Below, piece after piece: positions 16,565-26,354 of a DNA stretch of 64,000 nt (position 1 is the stretch's first letter; the number at the start of each line of letters is the position of its first letter). Under the pieces are notes generated by a model. It was not told where the DNA came from. It made no database searches and saw nothing but the letters and a program-made list of their open reading frames with translations. Location of the stretch: positions 229,122 through 293,121 of the forward strand of contig NZ_CABPRV010000008.1 in assembly GCF_902459735.1 (NCBI RefSeq). Reading direction: 5' to 3'. A program made the translations under genes and the position numbers. The stretch is from Pandoraea capi. Lineage in GTDB: Bacteria > Pseudomonadota > Gammaproteobacteria > Burkholderiales > Burkholderiaceae.

Positions 16565-17728
16565 TTACGGCTTTTCCTTGACGTCCTTGACCTGACCGAT
16601 GGCGGTCAGGCTGGCGTCAAGGGTCGGCAGTTCGATGGTGCGCGAGCCTGAATCGACCTGGTCGAGCAACGTTTTGACGGCGGCGATGCGGCGCGACTTG
16701 GCGTCGAAGTACTTGTCGAGCGCGGCCTGCGCGACCAGCACGTCGCTATGCACCGCCGAGGCGTTGCGCGCGAGCAGCGCCAGTCGGGCGTTAAGCAGGC
16801 GCAGCTTGAGGTTCGCACGCAGGAAGGCGCCCTGCTCGGGCGCGACGAGCATCACGTCCGGATCGTCGAGACGCCGCACCTGCACCAGTTGCTTGAGGCT
16901 GCCGAGCATCTCGCCGGACAGACGGTGCCAGGTGGCCGTCCAGCCGGTCTCGCCGGCACCGCTCGGGCCGCTGGCGTCCGTCTTCGGTGCGACGCGCTGT
17001 TCTTCGGCCTGCAACGGCAACGTGTCGATCATGGCGATGGCCTGATCGAGCTTGCCGGTCAGTTGCGGAAGATCGGCGGCGGGCACGGCCTTGAGGCGGT
17101 CGATGTCCTTCTTCAGGGCATCGCGCACGCCTGCGAGTTGCGGCGCGCCGGTGCGGGCCAGACGCGCATCGGCGCCCTCCAGCGCGATCAATGCCCCGCG
17201 CACGTTGCCCGTCAGTTGCAACTGTTGATTCGCACTCGTGACGATCTGCTCGGTCTCGGCGAGCACCCACTCGTCGCGGTTATGCGCCAGTTCCTGATAG
17301 AGCTGTTCGAGCGCGGCCTGCTGACTGCGCGAGTCGGACACACGGCCTTCCAGCGCGGTGAGCCGGTTCTGGAGGTCGCGCTGGTTATCGAGCGCCTGCG
17401 CGGTGCGCACCTGCGCCTGCATCACCTGCGAGTCGCCCGCCTGCTGACGGCGCGCCATTTCCTGCTGCACGCGGTCGAGCTTCTGGTTGAGCGACCAGCC
17501 GCCGATGCCCGCGCCGGCGGACACCAGCACGAACAGCAGCCACGGCAGCGCCGCCCCCGAACCGCGACGCTTCTGCGGTGGCTCGGGCGGTTGCCATGCC
17601 GGCGGACTGCCGGCGGCGCTATAGGTCGCCCCCGCGGCCGCGCCGCCGGTAGCGGGTGAATTCGCCGTCGTGCCGGTCGACACCGACGGGTTCTGGGAAG
17701 ACTCTGGAACGCGATTATCTGTCGTCAT
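16565..17728 (-). CDS. hemX: HemX-like membrane protein of the hem operon
   Basis: This 387-aa protein is often labelled uroporphyrinogen-III C-methyltransferase, but it has no methyltransferase motifs. A Ser/Thr/Pro-rich cytoplasmic N-terminus is followed by one membrane segment (LPWLLFVLVSAGAGIGGWSL, about residues 60-80). A coiled-coil periplasmic domain follows, rich in Gln and Ala (RVQQEMARRQQAG, LTALEGRVSDSRSQQAALEQ). The ATG at 17726-17728 lies inside the hemD 3' end (14-nt overlap), which supports this start over the longer reading to 17929. The role is presumed to be scaffolding or assembly in tetrapyrrole synthesis. Confidence 0.9.
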   Translation of the reverse strand: MTTDNRVPESSQNPSVSTGTTANSPATGGAAAGATYSAAGSPPAWQPPEPPQKRRGSGAALPWLLFVLVSAGAGIGGWSLNQKLDRVQQEMARRQQAGDSQVMQAQVRTAQALDNQRDLQNRLTALEGRVSDSRSQQAALEQLYQELAHNRDEWVLAETEQIVTSANQQLQLTGNVRGALIALEGADARLARTGAPQLAGVRDALKKDIDRLKAVPAADLPQLTGKLDQAIAMIDTLPLQAEEQRVAPKTDASGPSGAGETGWTATWHRLSGEMLGSLKQLVQVRRLDDPDVMLVAPEQGAFLRANLKLRLLNARLALLARNASAVHSDVLVAQAALDKYFDAKSRRIAAVKTLLDQVDSGSRTIELPTLDASLTAIGQVKDVKEKP

Positions 17729-18740
17729 GCTTGACTTGAATGGGATCCGCCCATGTTTTGAGTGCGGCCAGCAAGTTGTCGTCGCCGGGCGCGCACTGCG
17801 TAATCCTATCAAACCCCGCCGAGCGCGCGGCATCTGCGATGCGGGTATGCGAAGTAAAGCACGGTGCGGCAAGGATTTGGGCCAGCACTTGCGGGGTGCC
17901 CGGGGTATGCACGCCGTCACGGGTACCATAGCGCGCCGCGAGTAGCGTAGCGAGGTGCCGGACCGCTTCCGAGCTGGTCAGCACCCAGGCACACCGCTCG
18001 GCGCCATCGTGCGAGGCGAGCCGGGCTTCGAGCGCGGCCCAGGCCGCCGCATCGGGCGCGCGCGCACGACGCGTGTACGCGCTCACGATATCGAGCTGCG
18101 CGCCATTCGCCCGCAGCGTATCGGCCAGCAATTCGCGACCGCCGTCGCCCCGAACCAGCAGCACACGTCGCCCGGCAAGCGCCGGCAGATCGAGCGCCTC
18201 GAGCAACGCCTCGGAGTCGAAGCGCGCGTCGGGACCGCCCGGCGGCACGATGACACGATGTCCGGGCGACGCAATGCCGGCGTCGGCCAGCGCCTGCGCG
18301 CTGCCGGGGCCGACCACGGCCACGGGTAACGTTTGCGGCCAGCGCGCCCCCGCTTCACCCGCTCCCCTCACCTCGTCCGCGTTCGTCGTCCCGTCGCCGT
18401 TCGCCGGTTGCAGATACGTCAGTCGCGCGAGCGCATGCATGACAGCGTTGGGTGAGACGAATACGGCCAGCGCGTAAGACGACAGCGACGCTAGCGCCGC
18501 GTCGAGCGCCGCCAGCGCTGCGGGATCGGCTTGCGCGGCAATGTGCAACAGCGGGAATTCGAGCGTATCGATCCCTTCGGCGTGCAGCGCACGGGCCAGC
18601 GTTTGGGCCTGCCCGTCCGGCCGGGTGAGGATCGCGCACGGTGCGGCGCTCACGGCCACAGTGCGCACGGACGTGGCAGGCGTACCCGCCGTAGCGGCCG
18701 AGTTCGGCGACGCCGGTGGCAGCGGTGCGCGCGGCGTCAA
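17715..18740 (-). CDS. hemD: Uroporphyrinogen-III synthase
   Basis: This 341-aa enzyme cyclises hydroxymethylbilane to uroporphyrinogen III with inversion of ring D. The HemD family is poorly conserved. Supporting text is [20 protein letters not shown] at the start of the fold, [24 protein letters not shown] and [14 protein letters not shown]. An extra about 30 residues rich in Pro, Ala and Thr precede the fold; a later start is possible. It overlaps hemC by 4 nt (ATGA) and hemX by 14 nt, so it is translationally coupled within the operon. Confidence 0.93.
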   Translation of the reverse strand: MTPRAPLPPASPNSAATAGTPATSVRTVAVSAAPCAILTRPDGQAQTLARALHAEGIDTLEFPLLHIAAQADPAALAALDAALASLSSYALAVFVSPNAVMHALARLTYLQPANGDGTTNADEVRGAGEAGARWPQTLPVAVVGPGSAQALADAGIASPGHRVIVPPGGPDARFDSEALLEALDLPALAGRRVLLVRGDGGRELLADTLRANGAQLDIVSAYTRRARAPDAAAWAALEARLASHDGAERCAWVLTSSEAVRHLATLLAARYGTRDGVHTPGTPQVLAQILAAPCFTSHTRIADAARSAGFDRITQCAPGDDNLLAALKTWADPIQVKHDDR

Positions 18741-19705
18741 ACGGCGGTGTCCTTCGGCTCGGACGGCGGCACCAGCGCCAACCCGCCCGCGTCGATCAGT
18801 TCCTGCGCCACGCGCTGCCCCAGCGCTTCAGCGCCGAACACGTCGCCCTGCGCCACCCGGGCAGAACCCGCCGCGCGCAGCACCGTCGCGCCGTCGGTCG
18901 AGGCGATGAACGCACGCAACGCCAGTTCCCCCTGCGGCGAGAATTCGGCGTACGCCCCCAAGGGCACCTGACACGAACCGCCGAGGGCACGCGACACGGC
19001 ACGCTCGGCACTCACGGCCAGCGTAGTGTTGCCATCGTGCAACGGTGCGAGCCATTGCAGGATTTCGGGACGTCCGGCCCGCACTTCGATGCCCAATGCA
19101 CCCTGACCGGCCGCCGGCAGGCTCGCATCGGTCGGAATGATCGCTCGGATGCGGCTGGCGAGCCCGAGGCGCTTGAGCCCTGCTGCGGCCAGGATGATGG
19201 CCGAGAAGTCACCCCGGTCGAGCTTGCCCAGGCGGGTATCGAGGTTGCCGCGCAACGGCGCGACCTTGAGATGGGGATAACGGGTGCGCAGGCTGACTTC
19301 CCGGCGCAGGCTCGATGTGCCCACGACGGCCCCGGCGGGCAAGGCGTCGAGGCTGTCGTAATCGTTGCTCACGAAGGCGTCGCACGGGTCTTCGCGCTCG
19401 AGCACGGCCGCCAGCGTGAAGCCGTCCGGCAATTGCATCGGCACGTCCTTGAGCGAGTGAACGGCGAGATCGGCACGGCCGTCGGCCAGCGCCAGCTCGA
19501 GTTCCTTGACGAACAACCCCTTGCCACCGACCTTCGCGAGCGAGCGATCGAGAATTTGGTCACCGCGAGTGGTCATTCCGAGAATACTGACGTGACACTG
19601 CGGATATAATTTGTGCAGCGCGTCACGAACGTGTTCGGCTTGCCACATGGCGAGGCGGCTCTCGCGTGAAGCGATTACCAGGGTTTCAGGAGAAGCGAAG
19701 TTCAT
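18737..19705 (-). CDS. hemC: Hydroxymethylbilane synthase (porphobilinogen deaminase)
   Basis: This 322-aa enzyme condenses four porphobilinogen molecules into hydroxymethylbilane. It begins [18 protein letters not shown] and contains [30 protein letters not shown] and GTSSLRR. The dipyrromethane-cofactor Cys lies in [13 protein letters not shown] near residue 250. It is the first gene of the hemCDXY operon and is divergent from ppc across 79 bp, where both promoters must lie. Confidence 0.97.
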   Translation of the reverse strand: MNFASPETLVIASRESRLAMWQAEHVRDALHKLYPQCHVSILGMTTRGDQILDRSLAKVGGKGLFVKELELALADGRADLAVHSLKDVPMQLPDGFTLAAVLEREDPCDAFVSNDYDSLDALPAGAVVGTSSLRREVSLRTRYPHLKVAPLRGNLDTRLGKLDRGDFSAIILAAAGLKRLGLASRIRAIIPTDASLPAAGQGALGIEVRAGRPEILQWLAPLHDGNTTLAVSAERAVSRALGGSCQVPLGAYAEFSPQGELALRAFIASTDGATVLRAAGSARVAQGDVFGAEALGQRVAQELIDAGGLALVPPSEPKDTAV

Positions 19706-19784
19706 TCAGCAACCGCGTGAAGACCAAAAGAAAAAATGGTAACACGCTTGACCGGCCCGAACGGCTGGTCTCGAGAGGAGCGAC

Positions 19785-22700
19785 ATGAAGAGCAGCGCAA
19801 AGGCAAAAGCCCCGAAAGAGGGCCTGGCCAAGTCGGTCGGCAAGACGTCCCCCGCGAAGGCAGCACCCGCGGTTTCATCCCCCCCATCCCGCTCGCCACG
19901 TCCATCAGGTCAATCAAGTCCTGCCAAGACGGCGCGCACGGGTGCGACATCCGCCACAGCGGTCAAGGCCCCCCCATCCACGGCAACGCCCAAGGTCCGT
20001 CGCTCGCGCGAGGACAAGGACGCCCCGCTGCGTGAGGACATCCGCTTCCTCGGCCGTCTGCTCGGCGACGTACTGCGCGAGCAACAGGGGAGCGACGCCT
20101 TCGATCTGGTCGAGACCATCCGTCAGAACGCCGTGCGCTTTCACCGCGAAGGCGACCGCAGCGCGGCCAGAGCGCTCGACACGCTGCTCAACGGCCTGAC
20201 CAACGAGAAGGCCATTCAGGTCGTGCGGGCGTTCAGCTACTTCTCGCATCTGGCCAATATTGCCGAGGATCGTCACCACAACCGCCGCCGCCGCGTGCAC
20301 GCGCTGGCCGGCAGCCGCCCCCAACCGGGCAGCCTGAGCGCCGCGCTGCAAAGCCTGAAGGACGCCGGGCGCGACGACCCCGCCACGCTGCAAGCTTTCT
20401 TCGCCAGCGCGCTCATCGTGCCGGTGCTCACCGCCCACCCGACCGAAGTTCAGCGCAAGAGCATTCTCGACGCCGAACGCGAAATCGCGCGCTTGCTCGA
20501 ACACCGTGACGACGCCCTCACCGAACGCGAGTCGGCGCGCAACACGGAATCGATGCGCGCCTACGTCACCACGCTGTGGCAGACGCGCATGCTGCGCAGC
20601 TCGCGACTGACGGTGGCCGATGAAATCGAAAACGCGCTGTCGTACTACCGCAGCACGTTCCTGACGGAAATTCCCGCGCTGTATGACGACGTCGCCGCCG
20701 AGCTGCACGACGCCGTGCCGAGCGTGCGCTCCGAAGGTCTCGGGCGTTTCCTGCAAATGGGCAGCTGGATCGGCGGCGATCGCGACGGCAACCCGAACGT
20801 CACCGCACAGACGCTGCAACTGGCGATCACGCGTCAGGCCACGGAAATCTTCGCGCACTACCTCGAACAGGTGCACTCGCTCGGCGCGGAACTCTCCGTC
20901 TCGCATCTGCTCGCCGGCGCCAGCGACGCCCTGCTCACGCTCGCCCGCCGCTCGCCGGACGACTCCCCGCACCGCACCGACGAACCCTACCGGCGCGCGC
21001 TGATCGGCGTGTACGCGCGACTGGCCGCGACCGCCCGCGAGTGGGTGGGTCACGTACCGCATCGCGGCGCCGTCGGCAATGCCAGCCCGTACCTCGACGC
21101 CAGCGAATTCATCTCCGATCTGAACACGGTCGTCGCATCGCTCATGGCGCATCACGGCAGCGCACTGATCTCTCGGCGCCTCGGACCGCTGGTGCGTGCT
21201 GCCGAGGTGTTCGGCTTCCATCTCGCGAGCATCGACCTGCGTCAAAGTTCGGACGTTCACGAAGCGGTCATTGCGGAGTTGTTCGCAAAGGCCGGCGTCG
21301 AAGCGAATTACGCGAAGCTCGACGAGCACGAGAAACTCGCCCTGCTGCTGCGCGAACTACGCGAAGCCCGCCCGCTCTTTTCGCCGTACCTCGAATACTC
21401 GCAACGCACCCGCGACGAACTGGCCGTGTTCTGCGCCGCGCGCGACATCCGTGCCCGGTTCGGCGCGCGCGCCGTACGCAACTACATCATTTCGCACACG
21501 GAAACCGTGAGCGATCTGGTGGAAGTCATGTTGCTGCAAAAGGAGACGGGCCTCTTTCAGGGCGCACTCGGCAGCGACGGCGCGAAGCCGGTCGAGCCAA
21601 AGGTCGGCGCGATGGTCATCCCGCTGTTCGAGACGATCGCCGACTTGCGCAACGCGCCGGTCATCATGCGCGAGTTCTTCGACATTCCGGGCATGCCGGC
21701 GGTCGTCACGCAACAAGGCGGCGAGCAGGAAGTCATGCTCGGCTACTCCGACAGCAACAAGGATGGCGGCTTCCTCACGTCCAACTGGGAGCTCTATAAG
21801 GCCGAACTGGCGCTGGTGCGGCTGTTCGAGGAGAAGGGCATCCGCCTGCGGCTGTTCCACGGCCGGGGCGGTACGGTCGGTCGCGGCGGTGGCCCGACCT
21901 ATCAGGCCATCCTGTCGCAGCCGCCGGGCACGGTGAACGGGCAGATCCGTCTGACGGAGCAAGGCGAGATCATCGCCAGCAAGTTCGCGAACCCGGAGAT
22001 CGGACGCCGAAATCTGGAGACCATCGTCGCCGCGACGCTCGAAGCCACCCTGCTGCCGAGCCGCAATCAGCCGCCGCGTCTGGCCGCGTTCGAAGCGGTC
22101 ATGCAGACGCTCTCCGATACGGCGTTCGCCGCGTATCGCGATCTGGTGTACGAAACGCCCGGCTTTACCGACTACTTCTTCTCGGCCACGCCGATTGCGG
22201 AGATCGCCGAACTGAACATCGGCTCGCGTCCCGCGTCGCGCAAGTTCTCCGATCCGAAGCATCGCCGCATCGAAGACCTGCGCGCCATTCCGTGGGGATT
22301 CTCGTGGGGCCAATGCCGACTGCTGCTTACCGGCTGGTACGGCTTCGGCAGCGCGGTGAGCGCCTATCTCGACGGCGATGGCGGCAAGTCCGGCAAGCCC
22401 GCGAAGGCCAGCCAGGAAGACAAGGCGGGGCGCGACAAGCGTCTCGACACGCTGCGTCAGATGGTCAAGCGCTGGCCGTTCTTTGCGAACCTGCTCTCGA
22501 ACATGGACATGGTGCTCTCGAAAACGGACCTGGCCGTGGCATCGCGTTACGCCGAGCTGGTGCCGGATGAGAAGCTGCGCAAGCGCGTGTTCAACCGCAT
22601 CGTCGCCGAGTGGCAGAGCACGTCGCAGGCGCTCGCGCTCATCACCGGGCACGAGGAGCGTCTGGCGGACAACCCGATGCTCGCGCGCTCGATCAAGAAC

Positions 22701-22844
22701 CGCTTCCCGTATCTCGATCCGCTCAATCACTTGCAGGTCGAGTTGCTGCGTCGGCATCGCGCAGGGGAATCGGACGAGCGGGCGCGTCGCGGCATTCACC
22801 TGTCCATCAACGGGATTGCCGCCGGGCTGCGCAATACCGGCTGA
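19785..22844 (+). CDS. ppc: Phosphoenolpyruvate carboxylase with long basic N-terminal extension
   Basis: This 1019-aa enzyme carboxylates PEP to oxaloacetate (anaplerosis). Active-site text includes [13 protein letters not shown] (His near residue 220), [21 protein letters not shown] and the mobile loop [16 protein letters not shown] near residue 690. The C-terminus ends [13 protein letters not shown]. The E. coli enzyme is 883 aa. The excess here is largely an N-terminal stretch of about 80 residues rich in Lys, Ala, Ser, Pro and Thr, which looks disordered. The ATG at 19785 has GAGGAG upstream; a later start near [11 protein letters not shown] cannot be excluded. It is divergent from hemC. 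Confidence 0.96.
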   Translation: MKSSAKAKAPKEGLAKSVGKTSPAKAAPAVSSPPSRSPRPSGQSSPAKTARTGATSATAVKAPPSTATPKVRRSREDKDAPLREDIRFLGRLLGDVLREQQGSDAFDLVETIRQNAVRFHREGDRSAARALDTLLNGLTNEKAIQVVRAFSYFSHLANIAEDRHHNRRRRVHALAGSRPQPGSLSAALQSLKDAGRDDPATLQAFFASALIVPVLTAHPTEVQRKSILDAEREIARLLEHRDDALTERESARNTESMRAYVTTLWQTRMLRSSRLTVADEIENALSYYRSTFLTEIPALYDDVAAELHDAVPSVRSEGLGRFLQMGSWIGGDRDGNPNVTAQTLQLAITRQATEIFAHYLEQVHSLGAELSVSHLLAGASDALLTLARRSPDDSPHRTDEPYRRALIGVYARLAATAREWVGHVPHRGAVGNASPYLDASEFISDLNTVVASLMAHHGSALISRRLGPLVRAAEVFGFHLASIDLRQSSDVHEAVIAELFAKAGVEANYAKLDEHEKLALLLRELREARPLFSPYLEYSQRTRDELAVFCAARDIRARFGARAVRNYIISHTETVSDLVEVMLLQKETGLFQGALGSDGAKPVEPKVGAMVIPLFETIADLRNAPVIMREFFDIPGMPAVVTQQGGEQEVMLGYSDSNKDGGFLTSNWELYKAELALVRLFEEKGIRLRLFHGRGGTVGRGGGPTYQAILSQPPGTVNGQIRLTEQGEIIASKFANPEIGRRNLETIVAATLEATLLPSRNQPPRLAAFEAVMQTLSDTAFAAYRDLVYETPGFTDYFFSATPIAEIAELNIGSRPASRKFSDPKHRRIEDLRAIPWGFSWGQCRLLLTGWYGFGSAVSAYLDGDGGKSGKPAKASQEDKAGRDKRLDTLRQMVKRWPFFANLLSNMDMVLSKTDLAVASRYAELVPDEKLRKRVFNRIVAEWQSTSQALALITGHEERLADNPMLARSIKNRFPYLDPLNHLQVELLRRHRAGESDERARRGIHLSINGIAAGLRNTG

Positions 22845-23031
22845 CGTCCGAAAAAGCTGTCCGGTTCTGCTCCGTGCCGACGCTGGCGCGGAGCAGGCAC
22901 ACCGGATGGATGGCGACGGGATACCCAAAGGTGGCTCATGCGCCCTTGGGAATCTCCTCAACGACAGCCCATGGATAGCGCGGTATATTTCGACGCATTC
23001 GACTCGATGGCTGCCGGGGGGCCAATCCATC

Positions 23032-23886
23032 ATGCATTCCGATCATTTCCTTAATGCACACCGGGCGAACCGGGCGTACCGGACGCATCCGGTGCCGACG
23101 CGACCTGCGCACGTTACCTTGACACGGCGGGCAGCTCGGCTCGCGGCGTGCGTCGCGACCGCAGCGTCCGCCGCATTTGCCGTCTGCACCAGCGCGCATG
23201 CCACACCCGCCACCAGCGCCGCGCCAGAGCAGAGCGCCCGGGCGTCTGCCCTCTCGTCCTATGCCATTGCGACCGCACCGCACGGCGTGCGCGGATTCGC
23301 GGCGCGTGTCGTCTCGCAAACGCTCGCCGCATCCCCGCCGGAGCCGTCGAAGCCCCGGCCCGTCGTCGACCCGGTGCTGGATCCGTTGATGAACGGCATT
23401 CTCGCGCGCCTTGCGATCAGCGAAGCGGTCGCCAGAAACAAATACGCCTCGGGCAAGCCGGTGCAGGACACGCCGCGCGAGCAGGCGCTGCTCGACAGCG
23501 TGGGCGAGCGCGCCAGCCAGTTCGGGCTGACGCCTGCGCAGGCGCGCACCTTCTTCCGCCTGCAAATCGAAGCGGGCAAGCTCGTGCAGACGGCCTTGCT
23601 GGCGCGCTGGGCCCGCGACGGCAGTGCACCGGGCGAGCCGGTCGACCTGAGCACCCGGCTGCGGCCGGCGCTCGACAAGCTCGGCACCTCGCTGATGCAC
23701 GACCTCGGACGCCTTTGCGCCCTGCCCGACGATCCGACGCGAATGGCCCGCATCCATCAGGCCCGCGAGCGCATCGCCAAAGCGGCGAAACTCGAAGCCC
23801 TGCAACGGGCGGCGTTCGACGAAGCGACCTCCGGCCTGTGCCTGTCGGCGCCGCCGCGCGTCTGGACGTTATCGATGGCGAACTGA
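23032..23886 (+). CDS. Periplasmic chorismate mutase, AroQ-gamma type
   Basis: This 284-aa product converts chorismate to prephenate outside the cytoplasm. After a long n-region, RRAARLAACVATAASAAFAV followed by TSAHATPA looks like a Sec signal peptide. The mature part begins around residue 120 with ILARLAISEAVARNKY, then KPVQDTPREQALLDSVGER, GLTPAQARTFFRLQIEASK-like text and LVQTALLARW. These are the Arg, Lys, Glu and Gln positions of the AroQ fold. The C-terminal helical half matches the extended gamma-subclass. The start is uncertain: ATG at 23032 has only a G-rich run upstream, and a GTG nearer the signal peptide is possible. It stands alone between ppc and argH. Confidence 0.82.
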   Translation: MHSDHFLNAHRANRAYRTHPVPTRPAHVTLTRRAARLAACVATAASAAFAVCTSAHATPATSAAPEQSARASALSSYAIATAPHGVRGFAARVVSQTLAASPPEPSKPRPVVDPVLDPLMNGILARLAISEAVARNKYASGKPVQDTPREQALLDSVGERASQFGLTPAQARTFFRLQIEAGKLVQTALLARWARDGSAPGEPVDLSTRLRPALDKLGTSLMHDLGRLCALPDDPTRMARIHQARERIAKAAKLEALQRAAFDEATSGLCLSAPPRVWTLSMAN

Positions 23887-23949
23887 GCCGTAACGCGGCC
23901 GGCCCCCGTCCCGGGGTCGCCGCTGGCCGCCTTCCCGGCTCAGGGCTGT

Positions 23950-23977
23950 CGTAGCAAGGGCGCCGGGGCTGTATAAT
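23950..23977 (+). promoter_or_regulatory. Likely argH promoter (-10 TATAAT)
   Basis: A consensus TATAAT lies at 23972-23977, 74 nt before the argH ATG. No good -35 hexamer is visible at the right distance, so this rests on the -10 box only. Confidence 0.4.
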
Positions 23978-24050
23978 CGCGGTTTGCCGTGCTTTGCCAC
24001 GGTTTGCGCCCACGGGCCTGAACGGGCCCACGATTAGCCACGCTACGACA

Positions 24051-25448
24051 ATGACCTCCCAACTCCACAAGAAAGGCGAAGCCTGGTCGGCACGCTTTTC
24101 CGAACCCGTTTCCGATCTCGTCAAGCGCTATACCGCGTCGGTGTTCTTCGACAAGCGACTCGCGCTGTTCGACATCGAAGGTTCGCTCGCTCACGCCGAC
24201 ATGCTCGCTGCGCAAGGCATCATCAGCGCGCAGGACCTGGCCGACATCCAGCGAGGCATGACGCAGATTCGCAGCGAGATCGAAGGCGGTCAGTTCGAGT
24301 GGCAACTGGATCTCGAAGACGTCCACCTCAACATCGAAGCCCGTCTCACCGCGCTGATCGGCGACGCCGGCAAGCGCCTGCACACGGGCCGTTCGCGTAA
24401 CGATCAGGTCGCCACCGACATTCGCCTGTGGCTGCGCAGCGAGATCGACAGCATTGGCAAGCACCTCGGCGACCTGCGCCGTGCGCTGCTGGATCTGGCC
24501 GAGCAGCACAGCGCCACGATCCTGCCGGGCTTTACGCATCTGCAGGTGGCACAGCCGGTGACGTTCGGTCACCACCTGATGGCTTACTTCGAGATGTTCA
24601 GCCGCGATGCCGAGCGCATGGTCGACGTGCGCCGCCGCGTGAACCGTCTGCCGCTGGGCGCCGCGGCGCTGGCCGGCACGAGCTACCCGATCGATCGCGA
24701 GCGCGTTGCCGCGACGCTCGGCTTCGAAGAGGTCTGCACGAACTCCCTCGACGCGGTGTCGGATCGTGACTTCGCCATCGAATTCACCGCCGCCGCAGCG
24801 CTGGTAATGACGCACGTCTCGCGCTTCTCGGAAGAACTGGTGCTGTGGATGAGCCCGCGCGTGGGCTTCATCGATCTGGCCGACCGTTTCTGCACGGGCA
24901 GCTCGATCATGCCGCAGAAGAAGAACCCGGACGTGCCAGAACTTGCCCGCGGCAAGACCGGTCGCGTGAATGGCCACCTGATGGCGTTGCTGACGCTGAT
25001 GAAGGGCCAGCCGCTGGCATACAACAAGGACAATCAGGAAGACAAGGAACCGCTGTTCGACACGGTCGATACCGTGATCGACACGCTGCGAATCTTTGCC
25101 GACATGGTGCCGGGCATCAAGGTGCGCGAAGCCAACATGCGCAACGCCGCGCTGCAAGGCTTCTCGACGGCGACCGATCTGGCCGATTACCTCGTGAAGA
25201 AGGGGCTGCCGTTCCGCGACGCGCATGAAATCGTCGCCCATGCCGTGAAGATCTGTTCGGACCGCGACATCGATCTGGCGGACCTGTCGCTCGCCGAGTT
25301 GCAGAAGTTCTCGCCACTCGTCGGTGAAGACGTCTTCGAATACCTCACGCTCGAAGGCTCGGTCGCCAGCCGTAACCACATCGGCGGCACGGCGCCGGCG
25401 CAGGTGCAGCGCGCCATCGCGGCCGCCCGCGCGAAACTGGCGAAGTAA
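24051..25448 (+). CDS. argH: Argininosuccinate lyase
   Basis: This 465-aa enzyme splits argininosuccinate to arginine and fumarate, the last step of arginine synthesis. Conserved segments are [20 protein letters not shown] at the start, [35 protein letters not shown], and the fumarase/aspartase signature loop [20 protein letters not shown] carrying the catalytic Ser. The C-terminus has [13 protein letters not shown]. The ATG at 24051 gives the usual family N-terminus; an in-frame start at 23994 would add 19 unlike residues. An IS remnant begins about 45-60 bp downstream. Confidence 0.97.
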   Translation: MTSQLHKKGEAWSARFSEPVSDLVKRYTASVFFDKRLALFDIEGSLAHADMLAAQGIISAQDLADIQRGMTQIRSEIEGGQFEWQLDLEDVHLNIEARLTALIGDAGKRLHTGRSRNDQVATDIRLWLRSEIDSIGKHLGDLRRALLDLAEQHSATILPGFTHLQVAQPVTFGHHLMAYFEMFSRDAERMVDVRRRVNRLPLGAAALAGTSYPIDRERVAATLGFEEVCTNSLDAVSDRDFAIEFTAAAALVMTHVSRFSEELVLWMSPRVGFIDLADRFCTGSSIMPQKKNPDVPELARGKTGRVNGHLMALLTLMKGQPLAYNKDNQEDKEPLFDTVDTVIDTLRIFADMVPGIKVREANMRNAALQGFSTATDLADYLVKKGLPFRDAHEIVAHAVKICSDRDIDLADLSLAELQKFSPLVGEDVFEYLTLEGSVASRNHIGGTAPAQVQRAIAAARAKLAK

Positions 25449-25544
25449 GCACCGGGCACAGCGCGCGCATCATCTGCGCTTCTGCACCAAAGAAAAATGC
25501 CACCCGAGTGAACTGACCCCAAAAAGTTAGACGGACAAGTTTGC

Positions 25545-25982
25545 TCAGCGCACGTCTACGGGCTGAGTTCTGTATTGCACAGGACTCAGCCCGTTTCGTT
25601 TGAGGCTGATGCGTTCGTGATTGTAGTAGTGAATGTATGCGCGCAAGCCATCGCATAATTGCTTGGTGCTTTCGAACCGGTTCAGATAGAAAAACTCTGT
25701 CTTGAGCGTAGCGAAAAAACTTTCCATAGCGGCGTTGTCCAGGCAATTTCCCCGTCGCGACATGCTTTGCTCGACGCCGTTTTGTGCAAGTTTGCGCTGC
25801 CAGTCGCTCATCTGATATTGCCAGCCTTGATCGGAGTGCAAGACGGGGCGTTGCTTGCCAGTCAGGCGCCGCATAGCTTGATCCAGCATCTTGCCTACGA
25901 AGCCGCAGTGAGGCCGCTCACCGGTCTGCCAAGCGATGATCTCGCCGTTAACCAGTGAGTATTGCGAGCGTAACTCGCGCAC
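25545..25982 (-). pseudogene. IS3-family transposase OrfB, internally deleted
   Basis: The frame overlaps orfA in the -1 register. It can be read from about KAQIVRELRSQYSL, which resembles a normal OrfB start. It then jumps directly to VNGEIIAWQTGERP, text that normally lies about 130 or more residues further on. The lost part holds the helix-turn-helix and the first catalytic Asp (the WxTDIT region). What remains has HSDQGWQY (second Asp), SMSRRGNCLDNAAMESFF (catalytic Glu), KTEFFYLNRF and YIHYYNHERI. The GTG at 25980-25982 is only the first start codon in the open frame. The product lacks a complete DDE site and should be inactive. Confidence 0.85.
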
Positions 25983-26314
25983 TATTTGCGCTTTTTCTTT
26001 TGCCCCGTTTGGTACTGGCCCTGCTCCTTTTGCTTGAGCAGGGCATCGAGCTTTTTTAGATACGTGTTCTCCGCACGCAAATATTCAAGTTCTTCGAGCA
26101 ATTCCTCGCGGGTGCGAGTGTCATTCTCTTTGGGGGGAGGGGCTGAGGGACTGAGCGGGGACATAACAGATGGGCGTCGGCCTTTGGGGCGCGGCTCCAG
26201 AGCGTGGATTCCGCCCTCATGATACTGGCGTTGCCAGCGAGAAACACTGGCGGCCTCTCGCAGATCGAAGCGCGCGCTCATGAAAAACACCCCAAAGGTT
26301 GGATTTACGTCCAA
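25982..26314 (-). pseudogene. IS3-family OrfA, N-terminally truncated
   Basis: Only the C-terminal half of an IS150-like OrfA is left: a helix-turn-helix remnant (DLREAASVSRWQRQYHEGG), a linker rich in Pro and Ser, and a leucine-zipper-like helix (LLEELEYLRAENTYLKKL) ending in QKKKRK. The first helix-turn-helix and normal start are missing. The frame is now opened by ATG codons lying in a palindrome made from the terminal repeat (26290-26325). Confidence 0.8.
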
Positions 26315-26325
26315 CTTTTGGGGTG
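26290..26325. repeat. Inverted copy of the IS terminal repeat, forming a palindrome
   Basis: CACCCCAAAGGTTGGA (about 26288-26303) faces TCCAACTTTTGGGGTG (about 26310-26325) across six bases, with a single mismatch. The right terminal repeat is thus present twice in opposite orientation, which points to a rearrangement that also removed the start of orfA. Confidence 0.75.
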
Positions 26326-26354
26326 CAGTTCAGAGGGTGGCATTTTTTTCGCAC

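Larger units (their letters stand above)
25493..26347. mobile_element. Decayed IS3-family insertion sequence with terminal inverted repeats
   Basis: The ends are imperfect inverted repeats. The left reads TGAACTGACCCCAAAAAGTT from 25509; the right, read inward from 26332, is TGAACTGCACCCCAAAAGTT. A possible 3-bp duplication (GAG) flanks the pair at 25506-25508 and 26333-26335. The match continues outward as a 13-bp inverted repeat, AAAAATGCCACCC at 25493-25505 and its complement at 26335-26347, so the true boundary may be larger. Inside are only the 3' part of orfA and an orfB with a large internal deletion. The element cannot transpose by itself. It sits between argH and the 3' end of gltS. 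Confidence 0.85.

Noticed and set aside
16565-17929. HemX reading extended to a start at 17929
   Set aside because: The first 67 residues overlap hemD coding sequence and are not family-like; the ATG at 17728 gives the normal start.
25545-26314. Intact IS3 transposase made by -1 frameshifting
   Set aside because: OrfA lacks its N-terminal half, and OrfB has lost the helix-turn-helix region and the first catalytic Asp.
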